Assembly: GCF_000972785.3 (NCBI RefSeq)
Contig: NZ_CP011253.3
Coordinates: forward strand, 3,286,001-3,350,000
DNA length: 64,000 nucleotides
Origin: Pandoraea oxalativorans
GTDB taxonomy: Bacteria; Pseudomonadota; Gammaproteobacteria; Burkholderiales; Burkholderiaceae
Reading direction: 5' to 3'
Each line of letters starts with the position of its first letter. The first letter of the stretch is position 1. Below the pieces are notes generated by a model. It was not told where the DNA came from. It saw only the letters and a program-made list of their open reading frames with translations, and searched no databases. The position numbers and the translations under genes are program-made. Positions 26,948-36,098 of the stretch are shown piece by piece.

Positions 26948-27131
26948 ACTGCAAGAGAACGAGATTCTAGCAAGGTTTCGGCACATCGCCAAGCGATTAT
27001 TGTGTCTGCCGACGAAAAACCGCGCATCAATCAAGGCTTTCGTGCGGGGGTCACGACGTCGGCGGACGCGTCGCGCTGCCCGCGGCGAGCCCCGGACAAT
27101 CCCCCGGGAGCGCTCACCGCCAACAGCCACG

Positions 27132-29402
27132 TTAACGCCTGCGCGACGACACCACGCCCGTCACGCCGTTCAGCTGCGCCAGGGCGCGCTGCAACTGCCC
27201 ACCGTCGCGCACCTCGACCGTGAACTGCATGAACGCCTGTGCACCGCGCGATTGCGTGCTGACGCCCGTCACGTTTAGCTTTTCCCGCGAAAACACTTCG
27301 GAAATATCGCGCAGCAAACCCTGACGGTCCGTCGCCTCGATCTGGATATTGACCGGGTAAGCCGCAACGCCGCGCCCTTCTAGCACGTCGGACGACCACG
27401 CCGTCTGAATCACCCGCTCGGGCGCGCGCGCCTTCATCGACTGGAAACTGCTGCAATCCTGACGATGAATCGACACGCCCTTGCCCCGGGTGACAAAACC
27501 CACGATCGGATCCGGAGGCGCGGGGCGGCAGCACTTGGCCAATTGCGTCAGCAAGGCGCCGACACCCACCACCAGCACCCCGCTCTTCGCCCCCTGCGCA
27601 ACACTCGTATGGAGACTCTTCTTCGCGACAACCGTGTCGTCGTCCTTCGGCTCGGGCCCCGGCTGATTGCCCGAGAGTGCCTGCTCGACGTGCCGCAGGC
27701 TAAATTCGTCTTTGCCGATCGACGCGTAGAGATCGTCTGGCGCGCGAAAACCCAAACGCGCAGCCAGCTCTTCAAGGTTGACGGACGTCTTGCCCTCGCG
27801 TTGCAACGTCTTGTCGATGATCGTGCGACCGTGCGCGATCGTCTCTTCGAGGTCGATGGCGTTGAACCACTGACGCACCTTCTGACGCGCCCGATGGCTT
27901 TGTAAATACCCGAGTTGCGAATTGAGCCAGTCCCGCGACGGACCACCCTGCTTGACCGTGACGATCTCGACCGTCTGCCCATTTTGCAACGGCGTATTGA
28001 GCGGCACCATCGCACCGTCGACACGCGCGCCGCGACACCGGTGCCCCAGCTCCGAATGCAGGTGATAAGCGAAGTCGACCGGCGTCGCTCCTTGCGGCAG
28101 CGCAATCACCCGCGCTTGCGGCGTGAGCACGTAGATGTGATCGTCGATCGTCGCGCGCTTGAGCTGCTCCCACGGCTGCGCGGCAGCCTCGGCACCCACG
28201 GTATCGGCGACGTCGTCCTTCCACGCGAGCAGCTGACGCAGCCACGCGATCTTCTCGTCGTAAGCGTCGCTCGCCGAAAACGCACCACCGTAACCCCGCT
28301 GCCCGGCTTCCTTGTAGCGCCAGTGCGCCGCAATGCCGTACTCGGCGAAATGGTGCATCTCGTTCGTGCGAATCTGCACTTCGAACGCACGGCCGTCGTC
28401 GCCGATGACGACCGTATGCAGCGACTTGTAGCCGTTCGGTTTCGGACGCGAAATGTAGTCGTCGAATTCTTTTGGAATCGGTTGCCACAGGTTGTGGACA
28501 ATGCCCAGCACCGTGTAGCAATCCTTGATGTCGTCGACGATCACGCGAAACGCCCGAACATCGTAAAGCTCGGCAAAATCGACCGCCTTGCCGCGCATCT
28601 TCTTCCAGATGCTGTAGATGTGCTTCGGCCGCCCCGACACTTCGGCCTTGACGCCCGCACGCGACAGTTCGTCCTGGAGCCGCTGGATCGCCCCTTCAAT
28701 AAAGGTCTGACGCTCGACGCGCTTTTCCTCCAGCAGCTTGGCGATCTGCTTGTAGGTGACCGGCTCCAGGAAACGGAACGCGAGGTCTTCAAGCTCCCAC
28801 TTCAGTTGCCAGATACCGAGCCGATTGGCCAGCGGCGCATAGATTTCCAGCACCTCGTGCGGCATCTCTTCGGGCGGCGCCTTTTTCTCGGCCGCATACC
28901 ACCGCAGCGATTGCAGACGTGACGCCAGCCGGATCATCACAACGCGAATGTCCTGTGCAAACGCCAGCAGCATCTTGCGCAGCCCTTCGACCTGCGACTT
29001 TCGCTCGGCGGTGGCGTCGCGATCGCGGCCATCGGAGGGCATCGCCTGCGCGGCGCGCGCGCCGGCGCCCGAGAGCCGCTGCAACTTGCGCACATCGATC
29101 ACGAGCGCGGCGACTTCGGCGCCGAACTTCTGCGTCAACGTCGCTTGCGGATCGGGGAGAAATTCGACGGCCGAAAAGAGCGCCGCCGCCTGGTGCGTCG
29201 CTTCGTCCACGCGTAGCGTATCGAGAATCGCCATCATGCCGCGCGCGTGCGCCATGATCGGTTCGCCTGACGAGAGAACCTGCTCGCCGCACAGCGTCGC
29301 GGCGAATGCAAGTGCGTCGTCCAGGGTGGCGGGCAATGATGCATCACCCACACCCGGCGTCGGAGGCGACTCAGTGGATGTCGGTGCTTGATGTTGGTTC
29401 AT
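27132..29402 (-). CDS. relA: RelA-type (p)ppGpp synthetase
   Basis: 756-residue stringent-response synthetase that makes (p)ppGpp on ribosomes holding uncharged tRNA. The N-terminal hydrolase region is degenerate: where SpoT has an HD pair this protein reads AALFSAVEF, so hydrolase activity is unlikely. The synthetase domain is intact (GRPKHIYSIWKKM, PNGYKSLHTVV, FEVQIRTNEMHHFAEYGIAAHW), with the acidic EFDD of the RelA class. TGS (DHIYVLTPQARVIALPQGATPVDFAYHLH), a zinc-finger-like CCRPAPPDPIVGFVTRGKG and a C-terminal ACT domain follow. It lies 47 bases after ridA on the same strand. Confidence 0.96.
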   Translation of the reverse strand: MNQHQAPTSTESPPTPGVGDASLPATLDDALAFAATLCGEQVLSSGEPIMAHARGMMAILDTLRVDEATHQAAALFSAVEFLPDPQATLTQKFGAEVAALVIDVRKLQRLSGAGARAAQAMPSDGRDRDATAERKSQVEGLRKMLLAFAQDIRVVMIRLASRLQSLRWYAAEKKAPPEEMPHEVLEIYAPLANRLGIWQLKWELEDLAFRFLEPVTYKQIAKLLEEKRVERQTFIEGAIQRLQDELSRAGVKAEVSGRPKHIYSIWKKMRGKAVDFAELYDVRAFRVIVDDIKDCYTVLGIVHNLWQPIPKEFDDYISRPKPNGYKSLHTVVIGDDGRAFEVQIRTNEMHHFAEYGIAAHWRYKEAGQRGYGGAFSASDAYDEKIAWLRQLLAWKDDVADTVGAEAAAQPWEQLKRATIDDHIYVLTPQARVIALPQGATPVDFAYHLHSELGHRCRGARVDGAMVPLNTPLQNGQTVEIVTVKQGGPSRDWLNSQLGYLQSHRARQKVRQWFNAIDLEETIAHGRTIIDKTLQREGKTSVNLEELAARLGFRAPDDLYASIGKDEFSLRHVEQALSGNQPGPEPKDDDTVVAKKSLHTSVAQGAKSGVLVVGVGALLTQLAKCCRPAPPDPIVGFVTRGKGVSIHRQDCSSFQSMKARAPERVIQTAWSSDVLEGRGVAAYPVNIQIEATDRQGLLRDISEVFSREKLNVTGVSTQSRGAQAFMQFTVEVRDGGQLQRALAQLNGVTGVVSSRRR

Positions 29403-29449
29403 GTCGGAACGCGGGGCGACCAGCGCCCCGGATGTTGCGGGTCGAGCAC

Positions 29450-29806
29450 TCAGCTTTCGCGCTGAGCTGCCACAACCACGATTTCAACAAGCATGGCAGG
29501 GTCGGCGAGCAACGCCTGCACCGTAGCACGCGGGGGTGCATTGCCTGCGGGCACCCACTCGTCCCACACCTGATTCATTTCACCGAAGTACTTCATGTCC
29601 GAGATGAAGATCTGACAGGACAGGATGAGCGACTTGTCGCTGTTTGCTTCGCCGAGCAGCCGGTCGATGTGCGCGAGCACCTGACGCGTCTGACCCGCCA
29701 TATCCTGCGAACGATCGTCGGGGGTCTGACCGGCGAGATAGACGGTGCCATTGTGCACAGCCATGTCCGACCAGCGCTTTTCGACGTAGAAACGTTGTAC
29801 TGCCAT
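29450..29806 (-). CDS. RidA family protein
   Basis: 118-residue YjgF/YER057c/UK114 protein. RidA enzymes hydrolyse reactive enamine/imine intermediates formed by PLP enzymes. Family marks: GTVYLAGQTPDD, a helix TRQVLAHIDRLLGEA, and the conserved Arg in PPRATVQALLADPAMLVEIVVVAA. ATG 29806 has AGGAG upstream; the open frame before it is unrelated. It lies between an alpha/beta hydrolase gene and relA on one strand, so the three could form an operon. Coupling of RidA to relA is a neighbourhood observation only. Confidence 0.93.
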   Translation of the reverse strand: MAVQRFYVEKRWSDMAVHNGTVYLAGQTPDDRSQDMAGQTRQVLAHIDRLLGEANSDKSLILSCQIFISDMKYFGEMNQVWDEWVPAGNAPPRATVQALLADPAMLVEIVVVAAQRES

Positions 29807-29872
29807 GATGTAAGACTCCTGGTGTTCTTTTGACTCTGGATCTACCGCCACGCCACGTCGCACGGACGCGTC

Positions 29873-30751
29873 TCAGTCGGCATATCCCTCATAAAATCGG
29901 CGTGCGATCTCGATCTGATCCGCATGCACAAAGGTCGGCGCGTGTCCCACGCCGGGAATTTCAACGGCGCGCGCGTGTTGCGCGTGCGCCAGCATCTGCT
30001 CGAGCGTCGTGCGCGAAAGCAGGTCCGACTGCTCGCCCCGCACGATCAATGTCCGCCCCGGGAACGCAGCAAGCGACGCCCAGAGCATGGCCTCTCCTGC
30101 CGCAATGGCCTCCGGCGTCACAGCCGAAAAAGCCGCCCCGATCGACGGATCGTAACGCAGCACATAGCCGTCGCCGTCCGCCTTGAGCAACGGCTCGCTC
30201 AACGCAAGCCACTCCTGCCGGGTATGCGGCCCGAACGCCGACGAGATCGACCAGAGGTAATCTGCGCCTTCGTCGATCGATGCGAATCGCTTCGGAATAC
30301 CAACATACTGCCCGATGCGCGCAAGGGCTGGCGCATCTATATGCGGCCCCACGTCGTTGAGCAGCAGGCTACGAATCGGCGTATCCGGCAGCCCCGCGAG
30401 TCCCATGCCGATGAGGCCGCCCATCGACGTACCGAACCAGTCGACGGTCGCGACGCCGAGACGGGCGATAAGCGTCACCATGTCCGCTACGTATTGCGGA
30501 ACAACATAACCCGCGGGATTCAGCAACCACGACGACTGGCCGCGCCCCACCACATCGGGGCACACCACACGGTAGTCGTTTGCGAACGCATTCGCCAGCG
30601 CGTCAAAATCGCGACCGCTGCGCGTGAGCCCGTGCACGCAGACCAACACACGAGGGTTCTCGGGATCCCCCCACTCGGCATAGGCCATGCGATGCAGCCC
30701 GGAAGGACTCAGACACTGAACGTTCGACAGACGCGGCGCGTGACTCGGCAT
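29873..30751 (-). CDS. Alpha/beta hydrolase
   Basis: 292-residue alpha/beta-hydrolase-fold enzyme. Oxyanion region VCVHGLTRSGRDFDALA, nucleophile elbow GTSMGG, acid in RGEQSDLLS, and histidine in GVGHAPTF make a complete Ser-Asp-His triad. No signal peptide. The frame is open a further 81 codons upstream into the divergent bdhA gene. ATG 30751 is chosen as the first Met consistent with the fold (MPSHAPRLSNVQCLSPSGLHR), though its ribosome site is weak. Substrate unknown. It precedes ridA by 66 bases and is divergent from bdhA. Confidence 0.88.
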   Translation of the reverse strand: MPSHAPRLSNVQCLSPSGLHRMAYAEWGDPENPRVLVCVHGLTRSGRDFDALANAFANDYRVVCPDVVGRGQSSWLLNPAGYVVPQYVADMVTLIARLGVATVDWFGTSMGGLIGMGLAGLPDTPIRSLLLNDVGPHIDAPALARIGQYVGIPKRFASIDEGADYLWSISSAFGPHTRQEWLALSEPLLKADGDGYVLRYDPSIGAAFSAVTPEAIAAGEAMLWASLAAFPGRTLIVRGEQSDLLSRTTLEQMLAHAQHARAVEIPGVGHAPTFVHADQIEIARRFYEGYAD

Positions 30752-30915
30752 GGCAGACTCATCGGATCGGTTTCCAGACTCGAATTCTACCGCGCTTGCC
30801 GCAAACCGTAAGCTAGAATGAGGCCACTCATGAGCCGCATCAAACCGCAGTTCGCGGGCCACGCTCGTCGACATCGTATTCCTCCCCCACCCTCCTCCCG
30901 CACGGAGACGATGCA

Positions 30916-31707
30916 ATGCTGAAAGGAAAAATCGCCCTCGTGACCGGCTCGACCAGCGGTATCGGTCTGGGCATGGCACAAGCGCTCGCGGCACAAGGCG
31001 CCACCCTCATCGCGAATGGCTTCGGCGACGCAGACGCTGCACGCAAGGCCATTACGGATGCCGCAGCGAAGGCGGGCCATACGGGCACACAAGTCGGTTA
31101 TCACGGTGCCGACATGAGCCGCGCAAGCGAGATCGAGGCGATGATGCAATACGCCGAGTCGGCGTTCGGCGGCGTGGACATTCTGGTCAACAACGCAGGC
31201 ATTCAGCACGTCGCGGAAATTCAGGATTTTCCGACGGACCGATGGGACGCGATCATCGCCATCAACCTGACGTCTGCCTTCCACACCACGCGACTTGCCT
31301 TGCCCGGCATGCGCACGCGCAACTGGGGACGCATCATCAACATCGCGTCGGTCCACGGACTCGTTGGCTCGACGGGCAAGTCGGCGTACGTCGCAGCCAA
31401 GCACGGCATTGTTGGCCTGACGAAGGTCACAGCGCTGGAAAATGCGCAGACCGGCGTGACGGCTAACGCGATCTGCCCGGGCTTCGTGCTCACGCCGCTC
31501 GTGCAAAAGCAGGTGGACGACCGCGCCGCCCGCGACAAGCTGTCAGGGGATGAAGCCAAGCGCTCGCTGCTCGGCGAGAAGCAACCTTCCGGGGAATTCG
31601 TCACGCCCGAGCAGCTCGGGGCGCTCGCCGTCTTCCTGTGCAGCGACGCCGCCGCGCAAGTGCGCGGTGCCGCATGGAACATGGACGGTGGCTGGACTGC
31701 GCAGTAA
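30916..31707 (+). CDS. bdhA: 3-hydroxybutyrate dehydrogenase (SDR family)
   Basis: 263-residue short-chain dehydrogenase. NAD-binding GSTSGIG at 11-17, NNAG motif, catalytic Ser in NIASVHG, and YVAAKHG (Tyr-x3-Lys). The overall sequence (GKIALVTGSTSGIGLGMA, PGFVLTPLVQKQVDD) is typical of D-3-hydroxybutyrate dehydrogenase, which oxidises 3-hydroxybutyrate to acetoacetate. The role fits its neighbours scoA/scoB, which activate acetoacetate. A TAGAAT at 30814-30819 may be its -10 element, and GGAG precedes the start. It ends at a bidirectional terminator shared with scoB. Confidence 0.92.
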   Translation: MLKGKIALVTGSTSGIGLGMAQALAAQGATLIANGFGDADAARKAITDAAAKAGHTGTQVGYHGADMSRASEIEAMMQYAESAFGGVDILVNNAGIQHVAEIQDFPTDRWDAIIAINLTSAFHTTRLALPGMRTRNWGRIINIASVHGLVGSTGKSAYVAAKHGIVGLTKVTALENAQTGVTANAICPGFVLTPLVQKQVDDRAARDKLSGDEAKRSLLGEKQPSGEFVTPEQLGALAVFLCSDAAAQVRGAAWNMDGGWTAQ

Positions 31708-31790
31708 AGAGACAAAGGCAGCGACAAGGGCAACGAGGGCATTGACGCGGCATTTCACCCGCTAACCAACACTGCTGCCCATCAAGACAA

Positions 31791-31818
31791 ACGGGCGGAG
31801 AAACTCTCCGCCCGTTTT
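31791..31818. terminator. Bidirectional terminator between bdhA and scoB
   Basis: ACGGGCGGAG/CTCCGCCCGT (31791-31800 and 31806-31815) with a 5-base loop, followed by TTTTA on the plus strand and TTTGTCTT on the minus strand. It serves the convergent bdhA and scoAB transcripts. Confidence 0.88.
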
Positions 31819-31939
31819 ATCTCGCACAGACCAACTTCCTACATCATCGACGACCGGGTTCAACGGCCCAGGTCATCCTCAGCAAATCGGTGCCGCGCAT
31901 CGCACGGCAACCCGGGCATCGGCGGCCATCGCATCGACC

Positions 31940-32578
31940 TCAGACAGCGCTCGTATCGAGCTGTGCGCCGGTCTTCTGCGAGATTTCTTCCTTCGTTACG
32001 CCCGGTGCCAGTTCGACGACCTTCAGGCCGTCCGGCGTGATATCGATCACACCGAAGTCGGTAATGATGCGATTGACCACGCCCACGCCGGTGAGCGGCA
32101 GATCGCAGGCCTTGAGGATCTTGTGTGCATCGCCCTTGGCCACATGCTCCATGAGCACCACCACGCGACCGACGCCTGCGACGAGGTCCATCGCACCGCC
32201 CATGCCCTTGATCATCTTGCCCGGGATCATCCAGTTCGCAAGGTCGCCCTTTTCGCTGACCTGCATCGCCCCGAGAATCGCCAGATTGATGTGACCTCCG
32301 CGGATCATCGCGAACGAATCGGCCGACGAAAAAATCGACGAGCCCGGGAGCGTCGTCACCGTCTGCTTGCCGGCGTTGATCATGTCGGCGTCGACTTCGT
32401 CTTCGGTCGGGAACGGACCGATGCCGAGCAGGCCGTTTTCCGATTGCAGCCAAACTTCCATGCCTTCCGGCACATGATTCGCCACCAGCGTGGGCAAACC
32501 GATGCCGAGGTTCACGTAAAAGCCGTCTTCGAGCTCTCGCGCCGCGCGCGCAGCCATTTCATCACGATTCCATGCCAT
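31940..32578 (-). CDS. scoB: Succinyl-CoA:3-ketoacid CoA-transferase subunit B
   Basis: 212-residue beta subunit. It moves CoA from succinyl-CoA to acetoacetate. The catalytic glutamate is Glu47 in [10 protein letters not shown], with [15 protein letters not shown] upstream and the conserved [18 protein letters not shown] block. It lies 23 bases after scoA with an AAGGAG ribosome site. Together with bdhA it forms a ketone-body/PHB-degradation module. Confidence 0.96.
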   Translation of the reverse strand: MAWNRDEMAARAARELEDGFYVNLGIGLPTLVANHVPEGMEVWLQSENGLLGIGPFPTEDEVDADMINAGKQTVTTLPGSSIFSSADSFAMIRGGHINLAILGAMQVSEKGDLANWMIPGKMIKGMGGAMDLVAGVGRVVVLMEHVAKGDAHKILKACDLPLTGVGVVNRIITDFGVIDITPDGLKVVELAPGVTKEEISQKTGAQLDTSAV

Positions 32579-32601
32579 GGTTATCTCCTTGATCTCGGCG
32601 C

Positions 32602-33300
32602 TTACTTGGCACGTACCGTGCGTTGTTCGATGCGTTTCTCCGGATGTGCGTTCAGCACAATGCGCTGAACGAAGATCCCCGGCAGATGCACGTCGTCCGG
32701 ATCGATTGCGCCGGTTTCGACCAGTTCCTCGACTTCGACGATAGTGATCTTGCCGGCCATGGCAGCCATCGGATTGAAGTTGCGGGCGGTGCGGTTGAAC
32801 ACGAGGTTGCCTGCACGGTCGGCCTTGGCGGCTTTGACCAGCGCCACGTCGGCGCGCAGCGAGCGCTCCATGACGTATGTCTCGCCGTCGAACTCGCGCG
32901 TGTCCTTGCCTTCGGCAACCACAGTGCCCACGCCCGTTTTCGTAAAGAATGCCGGAATACCGGCACCGCCAGCGCGCAACTTCTCGGCCAGCGTGCCTTG
33001 CGGCGTGAATTCAAGTTCGAGTTCGCCCGCCAGATACTGACGCTCGAATTCCTTGTTTTCGCCCACGTACGACGAGATCATTTTCTTGATCTGACGCGTC
33101 TCAAGCAGCAACCCGAGGCCAAAACCGTCGACGCCGGCGTTGTTGCTGATGCACGTGAGCCCCTTGACGCCCGAGTCGCGCAATGCGGCGATCAGGGCCT
33201 CCGGAATGCCACATAGGCCGAAGCCACCGACGGCGAGCGTTTGCCCGTCTGCGACGACACCGGCGAGCGCCTCCTTGGCGCTGGCGTATACCTTGTTCAT
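32602..33300 (-). CDS. scoA: Succinyl-CoA:3-ketoacid CoA-transferase subunit A
   Basis: 232-residue alpha subunit. CoA-transferase family I signature [17 protein letters not shown] near the N-terminus, then [17 protein letters not shown] and [12 protein letters not shown]. Full length for the family. It heads the scoA-scoB operon and is divergent from the PAS-LuxR gene, from which it is separated by 227 bases. Confidence 0.96.
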   Translation of the reverse strand: MNKVYASAKEALAGVVADGQTLAVGGFGLCGIPEALIAALRDSGVKGLTCISNNAGVDGFGLGLLLETRQIKKMISSYVGENKEFERQYLAGELELEFTPQGTLAEKLRAGGAGIPAFFTKTGVGTVVAEGKDTREFDGETYVMERSLRADVALVKAAKADRAGNLVFNRTARNFNPMAAMAGKITIVEVEELVETGAIDPDDVHLPGIFVQRIVLNAHPEKRIEQRTVRAK

Positions 33301-33527
33301 CGTTTGTCCCTTTCCCTCGGTTGAGAATTGAAATTATGCCGCGCACTCGCGCGTTGCGAGGCTTGCGACGGCCCGCCAACACCTCGGACCACGCACCTCA
33401 TGCAACCTCAGAGCTTACGGTGGCACGCAAATGGGGCACAATACGTGAAATTACATATCTTCCCGCGTACCGGGCCGCCACACGCGGCGCCCACGCAGGA
33501 GACCCGACCGGATCCGTATCTCCCCCA

Positions 33528-34073
33528 ATGCCGACGTTCGATTACCAGACAGCTTTTCACATCGCCCCCGTCGGTCTGGTCATTTCGCGCCAGCGCATCA
33601 TCGAGGACTGCAACCGCCAACTCGGCAAGATCTTCGGCTACGCGCACGAAACGCTCATTGGCCAGTCTTTCCAGGTCCTGTATCCGTCACCGAAGGAATT
33701 CGAGCGCATCGGCGAACGCATTCCGCCCATCATGAGCACGCAAGGCGTTTATTCGGACGAGCGCATCATGCGACGTGCCAACGGCGAATTGTTCTGGTGC
33801 CACGTCACGGGCCGTTCGCTCGACGTCAAGGATCCGCATGCCGCCGGCCTCTGGACCTTCGAAGACATCTCCGCCACACGCCGCGTCGCCGTCGCACTGA
33901 CCGCTCGTGAACGCGAAATCGCCGCGCAACTGGTGCAAGGCAAGACAAGCAAGCAGATCGGCAAGATTCTCGAGATCAGCCCGCGAACCGTCGATATCTA
34001 CCGCGCCCGTCTTATGCAGAAATACGGTGCCGGCACGGCAACCGAACTGGTGCAACGCCTGCTCGGCAACTGA
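33528..34073 (+). CDS. PAS-LuxR transcriptional regulator
   Basis: 181-residue regulator with an N-terminal PAS domain (about 5-115: YQTAFHIAPVGLVISRQRIIEDCNRQLGKIFGYAHETLIGQSFQVLY) and a C-terminal LuxR HTH (about 120-178: LTAREREIAAQLVQGKTSKQIGKILEISPRTVDIYRARLMQKYGA). There is no phosphoacceptor domain, so it probably senses a ligand directly. The frame is open further upstream to ATG 33336; ATG 33528 gives the clean PAS start. It is divergent from scoA and may control it, by position only. Confidence 0.88.
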   Translation: MPTFDYQTAFHIAPVGLVISRQRIIEDCNRQLGKIFGYAHETLIGQSFQVLYPSPKEFERIGERIPPIMSTQGVYSDERIMRRANGELFWCHVTGRSLDVKDPHAAGLWTFEDISATRRVAVALTAREREIAAQLVQGKTSKQIGKILEISPRTVDIYRARLMQKYGAGTATELVQRLLGN

Positions 34074-34174
34074 GCGCCACCTCCGGGTCAGACACTACTG
34101 CGCAAACACCCACACCGAAGGCGACAGCGAGGGGCCACCGGCAACCACTGCGCCGCCCCCCCTGCCGACCGGCA

Positions 34175-34594
34175 TCAGCCCCCGGCGATCAACGTGCGCA
34201 CGGCCTCCGGCAACGGCACCGACTTCTCAGCCTGATAATTCACCCAGACGATTTTCGCGCCGCCTTCGGCGACGAGAATGTCCGGTGTATCGGCGCGGCG
34301 CAGTTCGAAGCGCGTGTCGATGCTGCTACGTCCCGGCGCACCGATAAACATGCGGCACTCGATATCGCCGGGATATCGCAATTGACGCAGGAACGTCATG
34401 TTGGCATTGACGATGACGGGACCCTCGCCCGTATCACGCTCTTCCGACGCGATGTCCAGCGTTTCCAACCAGGAAATACGCACCTGCTCCATGTAACGAA
34501 AGTACACGGTGTTGTTGACATGCCCGAAGGCGTCCATATCGCCCCAGCGAATGGGCATGCTCATACGAAAGACTTCTTTGTACTCTGACGACAC
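34175..34594 (-). CDS. Acyl-CoA thioesterase, hotdog fold (YbgC/FcbC type)
   Basis: 139-residue thioesterase. Signature MPIRWGDMDAFGHVNNTVYFRYMEQVRISWL contains the catalytic Asp of the 4-hydroxybenzoyl-CoA thioesterase family. An ATG at 34648 lies inside a terminator-like hairpin (34618-34646), so the GTG at 34594 with GGGGAAT upstream is preferred. It hydrolyses acyl-CoA thioesters in the cytoplasm; substrate not decidable. Downstream of the orphan TRAP binding-protein gene but separated by that hairpin. Confidence 0.9.
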   Translation of the reverse strand: MSSEYKEVFRMSMPIRWGDMDAFGHVNNTVYFRYMEQVRISWLETLDIASEERDTGEGPVIVNANMTFLRQLRYPGDIECRMFIGAPGRSSIDTRFELRRADTPDILVAEGGAKIVWVNYQAEKSVPLPEAVRTLIAGG

Positions 34595-34617
34595 TGCAAT
34601 TCCCCATGATGAAAATC

Positions 34618-34646
34618 GACGCCCTGCCTTGAACTGACAGGGCGTC
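34618..34646 (-). terminator. Hairpin, likely terminator of the TRAP binding-protein gene
   Basis: GACGCCCTG/CAGGGCGTC (34618-34626 and 34638-34646), 11-base loop, followed on the minus strand by GATTTTC. The U-run is short, so termination may be partial. Confidence 0.6.
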
Positions 34647-34807
34647 ATGGGGGTAAAGTGTAGCGCTTCGGGTGGGGTGGCGCGCGTCAGACTGCCGAGA
34701 TTTGCCTCGACGAGCCGTCGTTTGGGAATGGCGAACGGCCGTGAATCGGAAGATTCCGAGGCGCCCGAAGCACCGCGCCACCGCCGACAATGCGACGTTC
34801 CCGCGTC

Positions 34808-35872
34808 TTACTTGCGCGTCCCAAGCGACGGCGACTTGCTGCTGATCGACTCGTCCCGGACCGCCGCTTCGGCCTTTTCGACCAGATCGCGCCCGACCAG
34901 CGCCTTCCACTTCACATAGACCGGCCGCGTCGCGTCGACAAAGCGCTGGCGCTGCTCAGGGTTCAGTCGTGCGACCTTCACCCCGCGGGCCTCCAGATTT
35001 TCCCACATGCCCTGCCCGCTGGTGAGCAGATCCTCACGGGCCAGCGTGACTTCGAAGCGTGCCGCCTCCACGGCGGCGTCGCGCACGATGTCGCGATCCT
35101 GCGGCGACCAGCTATCCCAGACCTGACGATTGACGACGAAGACGATGGGGTCTGCCACGTAATCCCATACCGTCAGATAGCGCTGCCCGACGGTATCGAG
35201 CCGCGCATTGTTGAATATCGTGATCGGATTTTCCTGGCCATCGATCTTGCGGGATCGCAATGCGCGAATGGCCTCGCCCCATGTCATCTGAGTGGGCACT
35301 GCGCCAAGCGCTGTGAAGATGTCGTTGAACAGAAGCGAGCCGACGACACGAAAGCGCAGCCCTCTCATGTCCTCCGGCGCGCGAATCGCGCGACGTGAAT
35401 TGGTCACCTGACGAAAACCGTTCTCCCCCCACGCCAGCGGCACGACCCCCTGCTCCTCCACGCGACGGAAGAGTTCGCGACCGACTTCGCCCTGCGTGAG
35501 CGCGTCGAGCGAACGATACCCGCGCAGCAGGAATGGTAGCGAGAAGAGGTTGAATTCAGGAATCGCCGACGACCAATTGATCGTCGAGCCGACAGCCATG
35601 TCGATGACGCCCTGACGCAGCGCCGTGAATTCGCGCGTCTGATCGCCGCCCATGAGTGTGGCGTTGGGGTGAAGCCGGATGTTGATGCGCCCTTGCGTGC
35701 GCTCGCGCACCATGTCCGCCCAGAGCTGCGTGCCCTTGCCCCACGGTGTGCCGCCATCGGGCACGATCGACAGCGTGTATTCGGCCTTGTAAGGTTGCGC
35801 GGCCGCTGGCAGCGCGATTGCGGCGAGGGCAAGCGCGACTCCGACGAGCCCCCGCCAGCCTTGATTACGCAT
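34808..35872 (-). CDS. TRAP transporter substrate-binding protein, DctP family (orphan)
   Basis: 354-residue periplasmic binding protein. Signal peptide MRNQGWRGLVGVALALAAIALPAAAQ with cleavage after AAA/Q. DctP family blocks follow: GTQLWADMVRERTQGRINIRLHPNATLMGG, ALRQGVIDMAVGS, the Arg-containing GLRFRVVGSLL, and the WGEAIRALRSRKIDGQENP ligand loop. Such proteins bind organic acids for a DctQM permease. No DctQ or DctM gene is adjacent, so it either works with a distant permease or has another sensing role. Confidence 0.93.
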   Translation of the reverse strand: MRNQGWRGLVGVALALAAIALPAAAQPYKAEYTLSIVPDGGTPWGKGTQLWADMVRERTQGRINIRLHPNATLMGGDQTREFTALRQGVIDMAVGSTINWSSAIPEFNLFSLPFLLRGYRSLDALTQGEVGRELFRRVEEQGVVPLAWGENGFRQVTNSRRAIRAPEDMRGLRFRVVGSLLFNDIFTALGAVPTQMTWGEAIRALRSRKIDGQENPITIFNNARLDTVGQRYLTVWDYVADPIVFVVNRQVWDSWSPQDRDIVRDAAVEAARFEVTLAREDLLTSGQGMWENLEARGVKVARLNPEQRQRFVDATRPVYVKWKALVGRDLVEKAEAAVRDESISSKSPSLGTRK

Positions 35873-36098
35873 GTTGTCTTCGAGATGATTCGGGATCCGA
35901 CGTCAACGCGACGTCCTTCGTGATCCGCTGCGCGTCCATGAACGTCAATAAGCGTTCTGAAGCGCTAGGAAATTATGCGCTCGTCGTCGCTGCGCTGACT
36001 GCCTCGGACAATCCCCGATTGCCGCATTGCAGCGAGCCTGCGCAATCGTCCGCGGCCTTCGAAGACCGCGCCCGGCGGCCACCGGACGGCCGTTGCGC

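Noticed and set aside
34648..34648. ATG as the thioesterase start
   Set aside because: It lies at the edge of a 9-bp hairpin and gives a non-family N-terminus; GTG 34594 has a ribosome site.
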